DNA from: Pedobacter endophyticus
Lineage (GTDB): Bacteria > Bacteroidota > Bacteroidia > Sphingobacteriales > Sphingobacteriaceae
Direction: 5' to 3'
DNA length: 64,000 nucleotides
NCBI RefSeq assembly: GCF_015679185.1
Contig: NZ_CP064939.1
Location: 3,534,001-3,598,000, forward strand
Shown here one piece after another: positions 53,350 through 61,143 of this stretch. The stretch's first letter is position 1. Each line of letters begins with the position of its first letter. The position numbers were made by a program, and so were the translations under genes. The notes under the pieces are model-generated. The model saw only the letters and a program-made list of their open reading frames with translations. It was not told where the DNA came from and ran no database searches.

Positions 53350-53402
53350 ATCGTAGGAGTCATCAGCCTGTTTGGGCGGTTTTGGCGGTACCCCATCGCC
53401 AT
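53350..53402 (-). promoter_or_regulatory. Fluoride riboswitch (crcB motif)
   Basis: On the minus strand from 53400: GGCGATGGGGTACCGCC, then AAAAC, a GCC/GGC helix and GCTGATGACTCCTACG. GGCG pairs with the CGCC that follows (pseudoknot), and GGGGT pairs with ACTCC (P1 stem). The GATG and CTGATGxCTCCTAC segments are the conserved core of the crcB motif. It ends 22 bases before the antiporter start, so control is probably at translation or by a nearby stem. Confidence 0.93.
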
Positions 53403-53473
53403 TGTTCCAAAAATATAGATTTTAGGCATTCCTACCAAAATCTTTATCACCTTTGTAATAATAAATCAAACTA

Positions 53474-54439
53474 ATGGACTTCACACCAGAAATAAAGGAC
53501 AAACTGAATCAACTGCAAGAGAAGTATACGGCTATGGGGCAAGACATGTCCTCCTATCTCGACGGCCTGCTTTATGCCGATTTTTTGACGTATTGGGATT
53601 ATATCCATTTAGACACTTTGCTCAGCTTGCAAAGCCCCAAAACGCCATTCCCCGATGAGCAGATTTTTATTATGTATCATCAAATTACTGAGCTATACTT
53701 CAAACTTGCCTTACACGAGTGCCAGCAAATTTCAGCCCATGAAAACTTAACCGTGGCATTTTTTACGGCTCGAGTAAAAAGAATCAATGCTTATTTTAAT
53801 GCCTTAACAACCTCATTCGAGGTAATGGTTGATGGCATGGAAAAAGAGCAGTTTCTAAAGTTTCGGATGTCTCTTTTGCCAGCAAGTGGGTTTCAATCGG
53901 GGCAATACCGGATGATTGAGATTTATGCCACAGATTTTATTCGCCTTGTTGATAAAAGTAAGCGGACCGCTTTAAGCACCGCAACCATAGAGGAACAGTT
54001 TGAGCACATTTACTGGAAATTTGGCGCTACAGAACTGGCATCGGGTAAGCAAACGTTAACTCTGAAGCAGTTTATCAAAAAATACGCAGCGCAATTTTTG
54101 CAGTTGGCAAAAGATAATATCTCGACCAATTTTGCTGCACTTTATCATCAACTGGCGGCCAACGGAGCCGATGTTTCTGCGCTTGCCGAAGAATTGCGTA
54201 AGCTCGATTTGTACGTCAATGTAGAATGGCCGCTTTCGCACTACAAATCGGCCGTTCGTTACTTAGAAAAAGACCCCGTCGACGTGGCCGCAACAGGCGG
54301 CACCAACTGGCAAAAGTACCTGCCTCCGCGTTTTCAAAAAAGAATTTTTTACCCTTTCTTATGGACAGATGACCAAATTGACGAATGGGGAAAAAGTTGG
54401 GTGCTTAGTGTGCTTAAAACACTCAAAAACAAAGAATAA
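53474..54439 (+). CDS. Tryptophan 2,3-dioxygenase family protein
   Basis: A 321-residue heme dioxygenase family member expected to open the indole ring of tryptophan to N-formylkynurenine. MYHQITELYFKLALHECQQ (about 67-86) holds the distal His69. SHYKSAVRYLEKDPVDVAATGGTNWQKYL near residues 257-285 holds the proximal heme His and the substrate-binding TGG loop. It lacks other kynurenine pathway genes beside it, so it may feed NAD synthesis or simple tryptophan catabolism. Divergent from the fluoride antiporter. Confidence 0.87.
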   Translation: MDFTPEIKDKLNQLQEKYTAMGQDMSSYLDGLLYADFLTYWDYIHLDTLLSLQSPKTPFPDEQIFIMYHQITELYFKLALHECQQISAHENLTVAFFTARVKRINAYFNALTTSFEVMVDGMEKEQFLKFRMSLLPASGFQSGQYRMIEIYATDFIRLVDKSKRTALSTATIEEQFEHIYWKFGATELASGKQTLTLKQFIKKYAAQFLQLAKDNISTNFAALYHQLAANGADVSALAEELRKLDLYVNVEWPLSHYKSAVRYLEKDPVDVAATGGTNWQKYLPPRFQKRIFYPFLWTDDQIDEWGKSWVLSVLKTLKNKE

Positions 54440-54476
54440 TATAACAAAAGCCTGTTAAATAAGTGCGCATTTTCGT

Positions 54477-54484
54477 TAACTTTG
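54477..54484 (+). promoter_or_regulatory. -7 box TAACTTTG before ilvE
   Basis: Matches TAnnTTTG; about 95 bases of leader to the ATG at 54587. Confidence 0.45.
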
Positions 54485-54586
54485 TCCGAAATAACCAATG
54501 ATTGAATTAAAGAATGATAAAATGGTTGAATCTAGACGATGCAAATCAGTCATTCATTCAAATTCTCGCTTCAAAAATATAAAAGT

Positions 54587-55651
54587 ATGACTGACACATT
54601 AGATATAAAAATTACCAAAGCTGCTCAAACACGTTTGACGGTTACAGATTTCTCTCAATTACCTTTCGGTAAAGTTTTTACCGACCACATGTTTACGGCC
54701 GACTTCGAAGATGGCGAATGGAAAAACCTGCAAATTCTTCCTTATGGTCCCATTCCGATGAGTCCGGCTATTTCGGCGCTTCATTATGGCCAGGCTATTT
54801 TTGAAGGGTTGAAAGCTTATCGCCAACCTGATGGTAAAATCAGTGTGTTTAGAGCTGATAAAAACTTCGAGCGTTTTAACAAATCTGCAGCAAGGATGTC
54901 TATGCCAACTATCCCTGAAGAATTATTTATGCAAGGTTTAGCGGCATTGATTAAGGCCGATGAGAAATGGGTGCCTAATCAAGAGGATTATGCATTATAT
55001 ATCCGTCCGGTGATGTTTGCAACCGACCCGTATTTAGGCGTAAAAGCATCAGATACTTACAAGTTTGCTTTATTGACAACACCAACGGGCCCGTATTACA
55101 GCTCGGCATTAAAAGTTAAAATTGAAACCGAGTTTACCCGTGCCGATGATGGCGGCGTAGGTTTTGCTAAAACTGCAGGTAACTATGCCCGGTCGTTATA
55201 CCCTTTTGAGCAGGCTAAAAAAGAAGGCTTTGATCAATTAATCTGGACTGATTCTGCCAGCCATGAATATATTGAAGAAGCAGGAACGGCCAACTTAATT
55301 TTCGTAATTAATGGCAAGCTGGTAACGCCTTCGGTACGCAGCACAGTGCTAGATGGCGTAACGCGTGATACCATCATTAAACTTGCTAAAGAAGACGGAA
55401 TCGAGGTAGAAGAACGCAGAGTTTCCGTCAAAGAAGTAATCGAAGGAATACAAAACGGAAGTTTAACCGAGGCCTTTGCAGCCGGAACAGCGGCAACCGT
55501 TACCCATGTTGGCGAAATTGGTTACGAGGGCGAAACCTATCAGTTAACAGATCCATCTACGCGTAACATTTCAAACGGAATAGCTAAAAAGCTAAATGAC
55601 ATCAGATATGGCTTAACCGCTGATGAATTTGGCTGGAATTGGATTTTATAA
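54587..55651 (+). CDS. ilvE: Branched-chain amino acid aminotransferase
   Basis: A 354-residue fold-type IV PLP enzyme that makes and breaks Leu, Ile and Val. FEGLKAYRQPDGKISVFR (about 75-92), the PLP lysine in GVGFAKTAGNYARS (about 201-214) and EEAGTANLIFV are present. The start at 54587 (MTDTLDIK) follows the family; 54539 would add a non-conserved leader. Stand-alone, with a terminator. Confidence 0.95.
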   Translation: MTDTLDIKITKAAQTRLTVTDFSQLPFGKVFTDHMFTADFEDGEWKNLQILPYGPIPMSPAISALHYGQAIFEGLKAYRQPDGKISVFRADKNFERFNKSAARMSMPTIPEELFMQGLAALIKADEKWVPNQEDYALYIRPVMFATDPYLGVKASDTYKFALLTTPTGPYYSSALKVKIETEFTRADDGGVGFAKTAGNYARSLYPFEQAKKEGFDQLIWTDSASHEYIEEAGTANLIFVINGKLVTPSVRSTVLDGVTRDTIIKLAKEDGIEVEERRVSVKEVIEGIQNGSLTEAFAAGTAATVTHVGEIGYEGETYQLTDPSTRNISNGIAKKLNDIRYGLTADEFGWNWIL

Positions 55652-55674
55652 GTCCTTAAAAAACCTTAAAATAT

Positions 55675-55710
55675 AAACGCCCCGTTACATTTTGTCACGG
55701 GGCGTTTTTG
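55675..55710 (+). terminator. Intrinsic terminator after ilvE
   Basis: AAACGCCCCGT and ACGGGGCGTTT form a perfect 11-bp stem followed by TTTTG. Confidence 0.9.
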
Positions 55711-55784
55711 TTTCTAATCGTTAATGTCAATTATTAACACCAAGACGGGCTAATCGTTGTGCTAAAAGCCTCTTATGCTTTAAT

Positions 55785-55857
55785 CTTTACGCTTTGGTCT
55801 TTGAACTTTACTCTCTGCGCTTTGGTCTTTCAGCTTTGAGCTTTGGTCTTTCAGCTT
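55785..55857. repeat. Low-complexity CTTTGGTCTTT repeats
   Basis: GCTTTGGTCTTTCAGCTTT (55819-55837) and a second copy from 55840 are the reverse complement of the 19-mer in the 120-bp duplication at 43150. Shortened versions precede it. It runs into the stop region of the DUF4920 gene. Confidence 0.7.
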
Positions 55858-56320
55858 ATTTCTCTAAAATCACTACACCTTTAGCCTCAAATGCCAGCTC
55901 CCTTTTGGGATCAGTAATTTTTGCAACTTCTTCGGGAGATCGCTTTGCATCTTCAGCATAATGGCGCAAGGTTTCTACAGAAATCGTCTGCTTTTTAGCA
56001 ATACCATCCAGCACCACTGTTTTGCCAACAATGTCTTTAGGCATAAAAAAGGCATAATCTTTAAATGTAACCCGCATTGGGTCGCCATTTGGCATCGCCA
56101 GGGTCATCCAGCAACCTTTTTTCTTGCAAACATCTACCACCTTGCCCTCAATTTTCATATCCACAGTTTGCGAATCGCCCATGGCCGCCTCCATTTTTGA
56201 TGCTGGCTTTACGTTGCCCGGCTTAACTTCCTCGCCAAACTTCTGTCCGGTGTAGGCAGTTTGGGCAAATCCAATAGTTGCGAATAAGCAAAAGGAAAAG
56301 CTTAAGATGATTTTTCTCAT
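55856..56320 (-). CDS. DUF4920 domain-containing protein
   Basis: A 154-residue exported protein: signal peptide (cleavage after GFAQ, residue 20) followed by a compact OB-like beta domain with KIEGKVVDVCKKKGCWMTL (about 58-76) and MRVTFKDYAFFMP. The paired cysteines in VCKKKGCW are characteristic of this Bacteroidota family, and a metal or redox role has been guessed at, without proof. ATG at 56320 (MRKIIL) fits the signal peptide; the longer frame from 56362 does not. Confidence 0.85.
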   Translation of the reverse strand: MRKIILSFSFCLFATIGFAQTAYTGQKFGEEVKPGNVKPASKMEAAMGDSQTVDMKIEGKVVDVCKKKGCWMTLAMPNGDPMRVTFKDYAFFMPKDIVGKTVVLDGIAKKQTISVETLRHYAEDAKRSPEEVAKITDPKRELAFEAKGVVILEK

Positions 56321-56392
56321 GGTGTTTTTACTATTAGTGTTACAGTTATTTATCTCAATCAAAGATATTTAAAATTTGTCTGAATAGTAAGT

Positions 56393-56472
56393 GCAAAAAA
56401 AATCCTCGTTAACTATCGCTAACGAGGAAAATCATCCCTATTGTTATAGATCACATCCCATGATGTACAACA
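56393..56472 (-). ncRNA. Candidate small RNA, copy 1 (sigma-54-type promoter, about 79 nt)
   Basis: Minus-strand module from the predicted start at 56472 to the T-tract at 56394. It opens TGTTGTACATCATGGGATGT, which can fold ACATC/GATGT, continues through AGGGATGATTTTCC and ends in a CCTCGTTA/TAACGAGG hairpin with eight T residues, a standard intrinsic terminator. The 80 bp are identical in copies 2 and 3. The 111 bp including the promoter (56393-56503) are identical in copy 2. No start codon-led ORF of useful size is inside. Confidence 0.72.
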
Positions 56473-56483
56473 CTATATACTAG

Positions 56484-56499
56484 GCAAACCCTACGCCAA
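56484..56499 (-). promoter_or_regulatory. Sigma-54-type promoter for small RNA copy 1
   Basis: Minus strand TTGGCGTAGGGTTTGC: GG and GC separated by exactly 10 bases, with TTGGC and TTTGC matching the -24/-12 consensus. The C of GC at -12 puts +1 at 56472, the first base of the conserved module. Confidence 0.65.
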
Positions 56500-56594
56500 A
56501 CTTTCTTAAATGGGATCGTGGTTCAGAATTAGCTAATAATCAATTTGTTATGTTCTTCATTTGTTCTATGCCAAATTGTGCTCAAATCATAACC

Positions 56595-56631
56595 GAGGAA
56601 AATCATCCCCAATGTGGGTAAAATTTTCCTT
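56595..56631. promoter_or_regulatory. Twin enhancer-like sites for small RNA copy 1
   Basis: GAGGAAAATCATCCCC at 56595-56610 and GGGTAAAATTTTCCTT at 56616-56631, 21 bp apart. The first is centred about 130 bp upstream of the predicted start. Caution: the first site is nearly the same as a stretch inside the small RNA (56424-56439), so it could be a vestige of another copy. Confidence 0.5.
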
Positions 56632-56719
56632 ACACGCCCCAATTTGATTTGGGGTTTAATCACTATTATTCCTTTATAAGATCTTCCTGTTTTGCTGGGT
56701 ATTCCCTTGTGATTACTTG

Positions 56720-57065
56720 TCATCGGATAACTTCGGGAGAGATCCTAATGCGCAATAAATTGGGCGCCGAGCATTAAGATTCCCGCCTGCGCGGGAATGA
56801 CGGCGCAAAAAAAATGTCTCCACACTATAGGAGAAATCGGGACAGGTTGTCCATCGCAATCACGAAAACACTTCACTTTAACCTGTAACTATTTCTTTGC
56901 TTTTCCAAAACCTAATCTCTACCAATGACAGATTCTAAAATTTGGTCGTCTTTTCGACTGTAGCGTAGTCCCGAAATTTCGGGAGAGAAATCTTTTAAGC
57001 ATCATTTTAAGCCGAGTTTAAAGATTTCACCTCCAAAGCATTGGTGATACTGATGCTTGATATGA
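56720..57065. repeat. REP-like elements within the small-RNA array
   Basis: Fragments AGATCCTAATGCGCAATAAA, GATTCCCGCCTGCGCGGGAA (also near 19.5 and 22.4 kb) and CGTCTTTTCGACTGTAGCG separate copy 1 from copy 2. Non-coding. Confidence 0.55.
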
Positions 57066-57069
57066 TAAG

Positions 57070-57149
57070 GCAAAAAAAATCCTCGTTAACTATCGCTAAC
57101 GAGGAAAATCATCCCTATTGTTATAGATCACATCCCATGATGTACAACA
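57070..57149 (-). ncRNA. Candidate small RNA, copy 2
   Basis: Identical over 80 bp to copies 1 and 3, and over 111 bp (57070-57180, promoter included) to copy 1. Predicted start 57149, terminator T-tract at 57078-57071. The 60-70 bp beyond the promoter is unlike that of the other copies, so the module has been kept identical while the surroundings diverged. Confidence 0.72.
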
Positions 57150-57160
57150 CTATATACTAG

Positions 57161-57176
57161 GCAAACCCTACGCCAA
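57161..57176 (-). promoter_or_regulatory. Sigma-54-type promoter for small RNA copy 2
   Basis: Same TTGGCGTAGGGTTTGC as copy 1; GG-N10-GC, +1 at 57149. Confidence 0.65.
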
Positions 57177-57271
57177 ACTTGGTACTCCTTTGTTTAATGC
57201 TGCAACATGCTGTAAAACAGTAGTTTATTTTTTGTCTGCGCTGATGCCAAAATAATTCAACAACAAAAAGC

Positions 57272-57308
57272 GGGGAAAATAATCCTCAACACGGGGAATT
57301 TCTTCCTT
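57272..57308. promoter_or_regulatory. Twin enhancer-like sites for small RNA copy 2
   Basis: GGGGAAAATAATCCTC at 57272-57287 and GGGGAATTTCTTCCTT at 57293-57308, again 21 bp apart and centred about 130 bp (first site) from the predicted start. A further TTCCCC follows at 57312-57317. Confidence 0.55.
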
Positions 57309-57591
57309 AGCTTCCCCAAATTGTGCTATGTGCTTGTCGCTGGTCTAGCACCGCCTTGCTCTTGTCGCCATCGCCATTGGAGATACCGTAAGCGATATTT
57401 TATATTATTGAGCAGAAAGTGCAAGGAAGGTTGAAGTTGGTATTGTATGTTAATCATAAGATGGCTTAATAAATATCACCCTGAGCATTTCAAGTTTGGT
57501 TGTAGTTACCTACGACCGGCTGAATCCTGGTTAAGTAAACCAAATTGGTCTCGCTGAAAATAACGGCTAACTGAAGTTTCAAAACCCTATT

Positions 57592-57671
57592 GCAAAAAAA
57601 ATCCTCGTTAACTATCGCTAACGAGGAAAATCATCCCTATTGTTATAGATCACATCCCATGATGTACAACA
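57592..57671 (-). ncRNA. Candidate small RNA, copy 3 (next to radA)
   Basis: 80 bp identical to copies 1 and 2; identity stops exactly at the predicted start, 57671. The promoter beyond is diverged but keeps the TTGG and TTTGC elements at the same spacing. This pattern (transcribed part frozen, promoter drifting around fixed key bases) argues for selection on the RNA. Confidence 0.72.
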
Positions 57672-57682
57672 TACTACATTAG

Positions 57683-57698
57683 GCAAATGTTAATCCAA
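57683..57698 (-). promoter_or_regulatory. Sigma-54-type promoter for small RNA copy 3
   Basis: Minus strand TTGGATTAACATTTGC: GG-N10-GC retained although the spacer differs from copies 1 and 2 at most positions. +1 at 57671. Confidence 0.62.
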
Positions 57699-57795
57699 AA
57701 ATGTGATAGTGATAAAAATAGGTCGTATTTCGCTTATTAACAGGGTGTTGTAATGTTTTTAACATTCGTGCCAAAAATAATTTAGCTGTAGAACT

Positions 57796-57842
57796 GGGGA
57801 ATTTAATCAGCGATATTTAAAATAACGTTGAGATAATTCCCC
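57796..57842. promoter_or_regulatory. Twin enhancer-like sites for small RNA copy 3
   Basis: GGGGAATTTAATCAGC at 57796-57811 and, inverted, GGGGAATTATCTCAAC at 57842-57827. The sites are 31 bp apart. AACTGGGGAATT and AATTCCCCAGTT make a perfect 12-bp inverted repeat spanning the pair. The first site is centred about 133 bp from the predicted start. The pair begins 16 bp after the radA stop, so this dyad could also act as a hairpin in the radA 3' end. Confidence 0.55.
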
Positions 57843-57857
57843 AGTTATGATGGAGAC

Positions 57858-59234
57858 TTAGCCAAAAATCATTTCAAATACTTCTTCAATTTTACCAACG
57901 GCCTTAATCTCCAATTGGTATTTGGAGCTGTCGACTCCTTTTAAATTGTATTTCGAAATATAAATGGTTTCAAAGCCGAGTTTATCGGCCTCTGCTATGC
58001 GTTGCTCAATTCTGTTTACGGCCCTAATCTCTCCCGACAGCCCTACCTCGGCAGCAAAACAGTTTTTAGACGAAATCGGAATATCCTGCTGTGAGGAAAT
58101 GATCGCAATTAACACCGCCAAATCGATCGCCGGGTCTTCAACCCTGATCCCTCCGGCAATGTTTAAGAACACATCTTGCGTGCTCAGCCTAAAGCCGCAG
58201 CGCTTTTCGAGCACGGCCAAAAGCATATTCATGCGTTTGGTATCAAAGCCTGTGGCCGATCTTTGCGGAGTGCCGTACGCTGCCGAGCTTACCAGTGCCT
58301 GTGTTTCAATCAACATTGGCCTGGCACCCTCCAGCATGGCCGAAATTGCAATGCCACTCAGTTCTTCATCGCGTTGCGAAAGTAAGATTTCAGACGGATT
58401 GGAAACTTCTCGTAAGCCGCTTCCCTGCATTTCGTAGATCCCAAGTTCGGCTGCGGCGCCAAAACGATTTTTAATGGAGCGCAAAATTCGGTAAACATGA
58501 TGCCGATCACCTTCAAACTGTAAAACGGTATCGACCATGTGTTCCAATATTTTTGGCCCTGCAATAGCGCCGTCTTTCGTGATGTGGCCAATAAGGAAAA
58601 CCGGCACACCCGTTTCTTTTGCAAACCTGAGCAGCTCGGCGGTACATTCCCTTACCTGTGAAACGCTTCCCGGTGTAGAGTCGATATGAGACGAATGGAG
58701 GGTTTGGATTGAGTCGACAACCACAACCTCGGGCGCCAAAATTTCTATTTGCTTGAAAATGTTCTGAGTAGATGTTTCGGTTAAGATATAACAGTCAGAC
58801 ACGCCGCTTTCCTTGATTCTTTCCGCTCGCATTTTAATTTGCTGCTCGCTTTCTTCGCCCGAAACATAAAGCAGTTTTTTACCTTGCAGGTTCAACGCCA
58901 ATTGAAGCATCAGGGTCGATTTTCCAATCCCCGGCTCGCCGCCAATCAGCACGAGAGAGCCCTCCACCAAGCCGCCGCCCAAAACCCGGTCAAGCTCCTT
59001 ATCGCCGGTTAATATTCTTCTTTCAACTGACGATTGAATCTCGTCTACCTTGCTCGGTTTATTTAGTTTTCTGGTACTTATATCGGTTTTCCAGGTCGGA
59101 ACTGATGCAGGCGCTTTTTCAACTATTTCTTCTACAAATGTATTCCATTGTCCGCACGAAGGACATTTACCCAACCATTTTGCCGATTCGTAGCCGCAAC
59201 TCTGACAGAAATATGCAGTTTTTGATTTTGCCAA
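57858..59234 (-). CDS. radA: DNA repair protein RadA
   Basis: A 458-residue RecA-like branch-migration ATPase. N-terminal zinc finger CQSCGYESAKWLGKCPSCGQW (9-29), Walker A GGEPGIGKST (about 98-107), the RadA KNRFG motif (about 252-256) and a C-terminal Lon-protease-like domain (about 290-458) are all in place. It extends D-loops in recombinational repair. Its 3' end abuts the small-RNA array on the same strand. Confidence 0.97.
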   Translation of the reverse strand: MAKSKTAYFCQSCGYESAKWLGKCPSCGQWNTFVEEIVEKAPASVPTWKTDISTRKLNKPSKVDEIQSSVERRILTGDKELDRVLGGGLVEGSLVLIGGEPGIGKSTLMLQLALNLQGKKLLYVSGEESEQQIKMRAERIKESGVSDCYILTETSTQNIFKQIEILAPEVVVVDSIQTLHSSHIDSTPGSVSQVRECTAELLRFAKETGVPVFLIGHITKDGAIAGPKILEHMVDTVLQFEGDRHHVYRILRSIKNRFGAAAELGIYEMQGSGLREVSNPSEILLSQRDEELSGIAISAMLEGARPMLIETQALVSSAAYGTPQRSATGFDTKRMNMLLAVLEKRCGFRLSTQDVFLNIAGGIRVEDPAIDLAVLIAIISSQQDIPISSKNCFAAEVGLSGEIRAVNRIEQRIAEADKLGFETIYISKYNLKGVDSSKYQLEIKAVGKIEEVFEMIFG

Positions 59235-59335
59235 TTTTCGATTTTTTAGATCACGAATTTACCCTTTAATGGTGGCAAGTGATTTTATTTTTTTTAAACA
59301 TCATCACGAACTGAAATAACTATAGCGCTGCACAA

Positions 59336-60232
59336 TCAATTGATCTCTTTGGCCGTTACCTTGTTAATTCCCTGCAAATCGAATTTTATGGTGTTCCCCA
59401 TCGATTGCATGGTGCCCATCAGCCCGATTCTTGTATGACTGTTTAAAATCAGCCCGGTTTTAATGTCGAGTTGCGCATCACCTGCATTGGTACCCGTTAA
59501 ATCAGTTTCCAATTTGTTGCCCATGGTTTCAAAGCTGCCTTTCGAAATTAATGTTCCACTAATGTCCAGATAGGCAATGCCATCTTTCACATCTTTAAGG
59601 GTGTATTTGGTGATGGTTTCTATCGGCATGGTCATCTGCATTTTGGTATCAACCGTCCAACTTTCGCCAATTTTGACTAGCTTTCCGGGGTAAACCCTCA
59701 ACGTCGATTCCATGGTTTGTTTCATGCCCTCGCTGTTGAACTGCTTACTTAGTGCCGCTTTTATGCTTTGCGTCATTGCCGAATCTGTTCCCATTTTTGA
59801 GGCCATATCGTTCAGCATCTTATCCACCCCGGTTATCGATTTTATTGAACCATCAGCAGCAATGGTCATATTAAACGAGGCGCCCTTTAATCCCCTGAAA
59901 GGGTTTGGTTTAGTGCTGTCCTGATCGTCGGAATCCATTGCCATTACATTTCCCATGGCCGACGATTTCATATAGATCCGGTTGTACACCACCTCGATAT
60001 TTTTCTCCATGTTGTCGCCATTACGGATCGCAAAAGTATAATCGGTGCCAATATTCTGGTTGAGGTTGATTTTTTGACCTGCCACTTCCTGGTTTATAAT
60101 TTGATCGGAGACCACCGAAAAGTCGTACTTTTTCCCTATCGGGAAATTTTGTTTCAAGGTGTACGTTTTTTGCGCAAGGGCGCTGAACGATAAGAATAGG
60201 ATAGAAAGATTGACGATGAATACTTTTTTCAT
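59336..60232 (-). CDS. DUF6263 family exported protein
   Basis: A 298-residue protein with a signal peptide (cleavage after SALAQ, residue 21) and an all-beta body with repeated strands (KYDFSVVSDQIINQEVAGQKINLNQNIGTDYTFAIRNG), matching DUF6263 of Bacteroidota. Function unknown; probably periplasmic. Stand-alone on the minus strand between radA and mtfA. Confidence 0.8.
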   Translation of the reverse strand: MKKVFIVNLSILFLSFSALAQKTYTLKQNFPIGKKYDFSVVSDQIINQEVAGQKINLNQNIGTDYTFAIRNGDNMEKNIEVVYNRIYMKSSAMGNVMAMDSDDQDSTKPNPFRGLKGASFNMTIAADGSIKSITGVDKMLNDMASKMGTDSAMTQSIKAALSKQFNSEGMKQTMESTLRVYPGKLVKIGESWTVDTKMQMTMPIETITKYTLKDVKDGIAYLDISGTLISKGSFETMGNKLETDLTGTNAGDAQLDIKTGLILNSHTRIGLMGTMQSMGNTIKFDLQGINKVTAKEIN

Positions 60233-60271
60233 ACAGTTTGTAGCGGTTTAATTTAGGAGTATAATTAGTTT

Positions 60272-61045
60272 TTAATTTGCAGGCTGTTGCGCAAAGATGC
60301 GGCTCAATTGGTGATACAGATCCGGATGTTTATTTTTAAGCATCTCCGGTTTTTCAAAAAAGTATTCTGAAACTACAGCAAAAAACTCAGCTTCGTTGGT
60401 AATCGCATAAGGATTGATGTCTGACTTGTTATCCTCGATCTTTTGCATCTCTTTGTGCATCATTTTAATCCACGGCCTTGTGTATTCGTGGCCAAGTAAA
60501 TTTTCGGGAATGCCGTCGGTTGCGCCATCAGATTTATCGAGCAGGTGCACAAACTCATGTATCGCAGTGTTTTCCTTGCCGGCGTTTTTAGAGAAGCCAT
60601 GCCTTAATGCAGATCGCGAGAGGATCATTTGGCCGTTCATGTAACCACCGCCAACCATGCCCGTTATATTTCGTTCGGCTCCGTCAAACTGAAAATCGTG
60701 ATTAAACGTATCCGGATAAAGCAATACACTGGTTAGGTTTCTGTACTGCCAATCCGGAAACCCAAAGATTGGGATGACGGCGCTCGAGGCGATCAGCAAT
60801 TCATCTAATGTGGTCATTTCCAATCCAACCGCCTCTATTTTTACCGTGCTGAAAAATGCAGCCACTTTTTTTTCAAAGCGCAACTTGTCGGTCGAATCAA
60901 GGTGATGATAAAAACCCACATAGTCGTTTAGTATCTGCAGGTCGGTTTCGGTAAGCGGTTCGATGGCCGGCTTTTTCTTCCGCAGAATAAAGTATAACAG
61001 GATGATGAAAATTGGAATAAGGTAGCCAAACGGTAGCGAGTTCAT
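60272..61045 (-). CDS. mtfA: Zinc-dependent peptidase of the MtfA family
   Basis: A 257-residue M90 metallopeptidase. One N-terminal membrane helix (about 5-22) is followed by the soluble domain. HEFVHLLDKSDG (about 164-175) is the HExxH zinc site, with a Glu further on (NEAEFFAVVSEYFFEKP) as third ligand. E. coli MtfA inactivates the Mlc repressor and so tunes glucose uptake; that link is untested here, and the membrane anchor differs from the soluble E. coli protein. Confidence 0.87.
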   Translation of the reverse strand: MNSLPFGYLIPIFIILLYFILRKKKPAIEPLTETDLQILNDYVGFYHHLDSTDKLRFEKKVAAFFSTVKIEAVGLEMTTLDELLIASSAVIPIFGFPDWQYRNLTSVLLYPDTFNHDFQFDGAERNITGMVGGGYMNGQMILSRSALRHGFSKNAGKENTAIHEFVHLLDKSDGATDGIPENLLGHEYTRPWIKMMHKEMQKIEDNKSDINPYAITNEAEFFAVVSEYFFEKPEMLKNKHPDLYHQLSRIFAQQPAN

Positions 61046-61143
61046 TCGTATAGTCGTTAATTGTGATTAGTTTTTGTTTGCTGTATATCGCCTCAGGTTT
61101 ATACCGCCGATAACGATGCGACCCGTTTAGCATAATGAGCCTG

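Noticed and set aside
53474..55651. Kynurenine operon with the tryptophan dioxygenase
   Set aside because: The neighbours are a fluoride antiporter and ilvE; no kynureninase or formamidase is present.
56566..56579. Alternative promoters (TTTGGCA after A/T-rich boxes near 56572, 57248 and 57772, minus strand) that would give longer, about 173-nt RNAs from the array
   Set aside because: The boxes fit TAnnTTTG well only in copy 3, and the sequence between them and the module is not conserved. The identity boundary in copy 3 matches the sigma-54 start instead. Kept as a possibility only.
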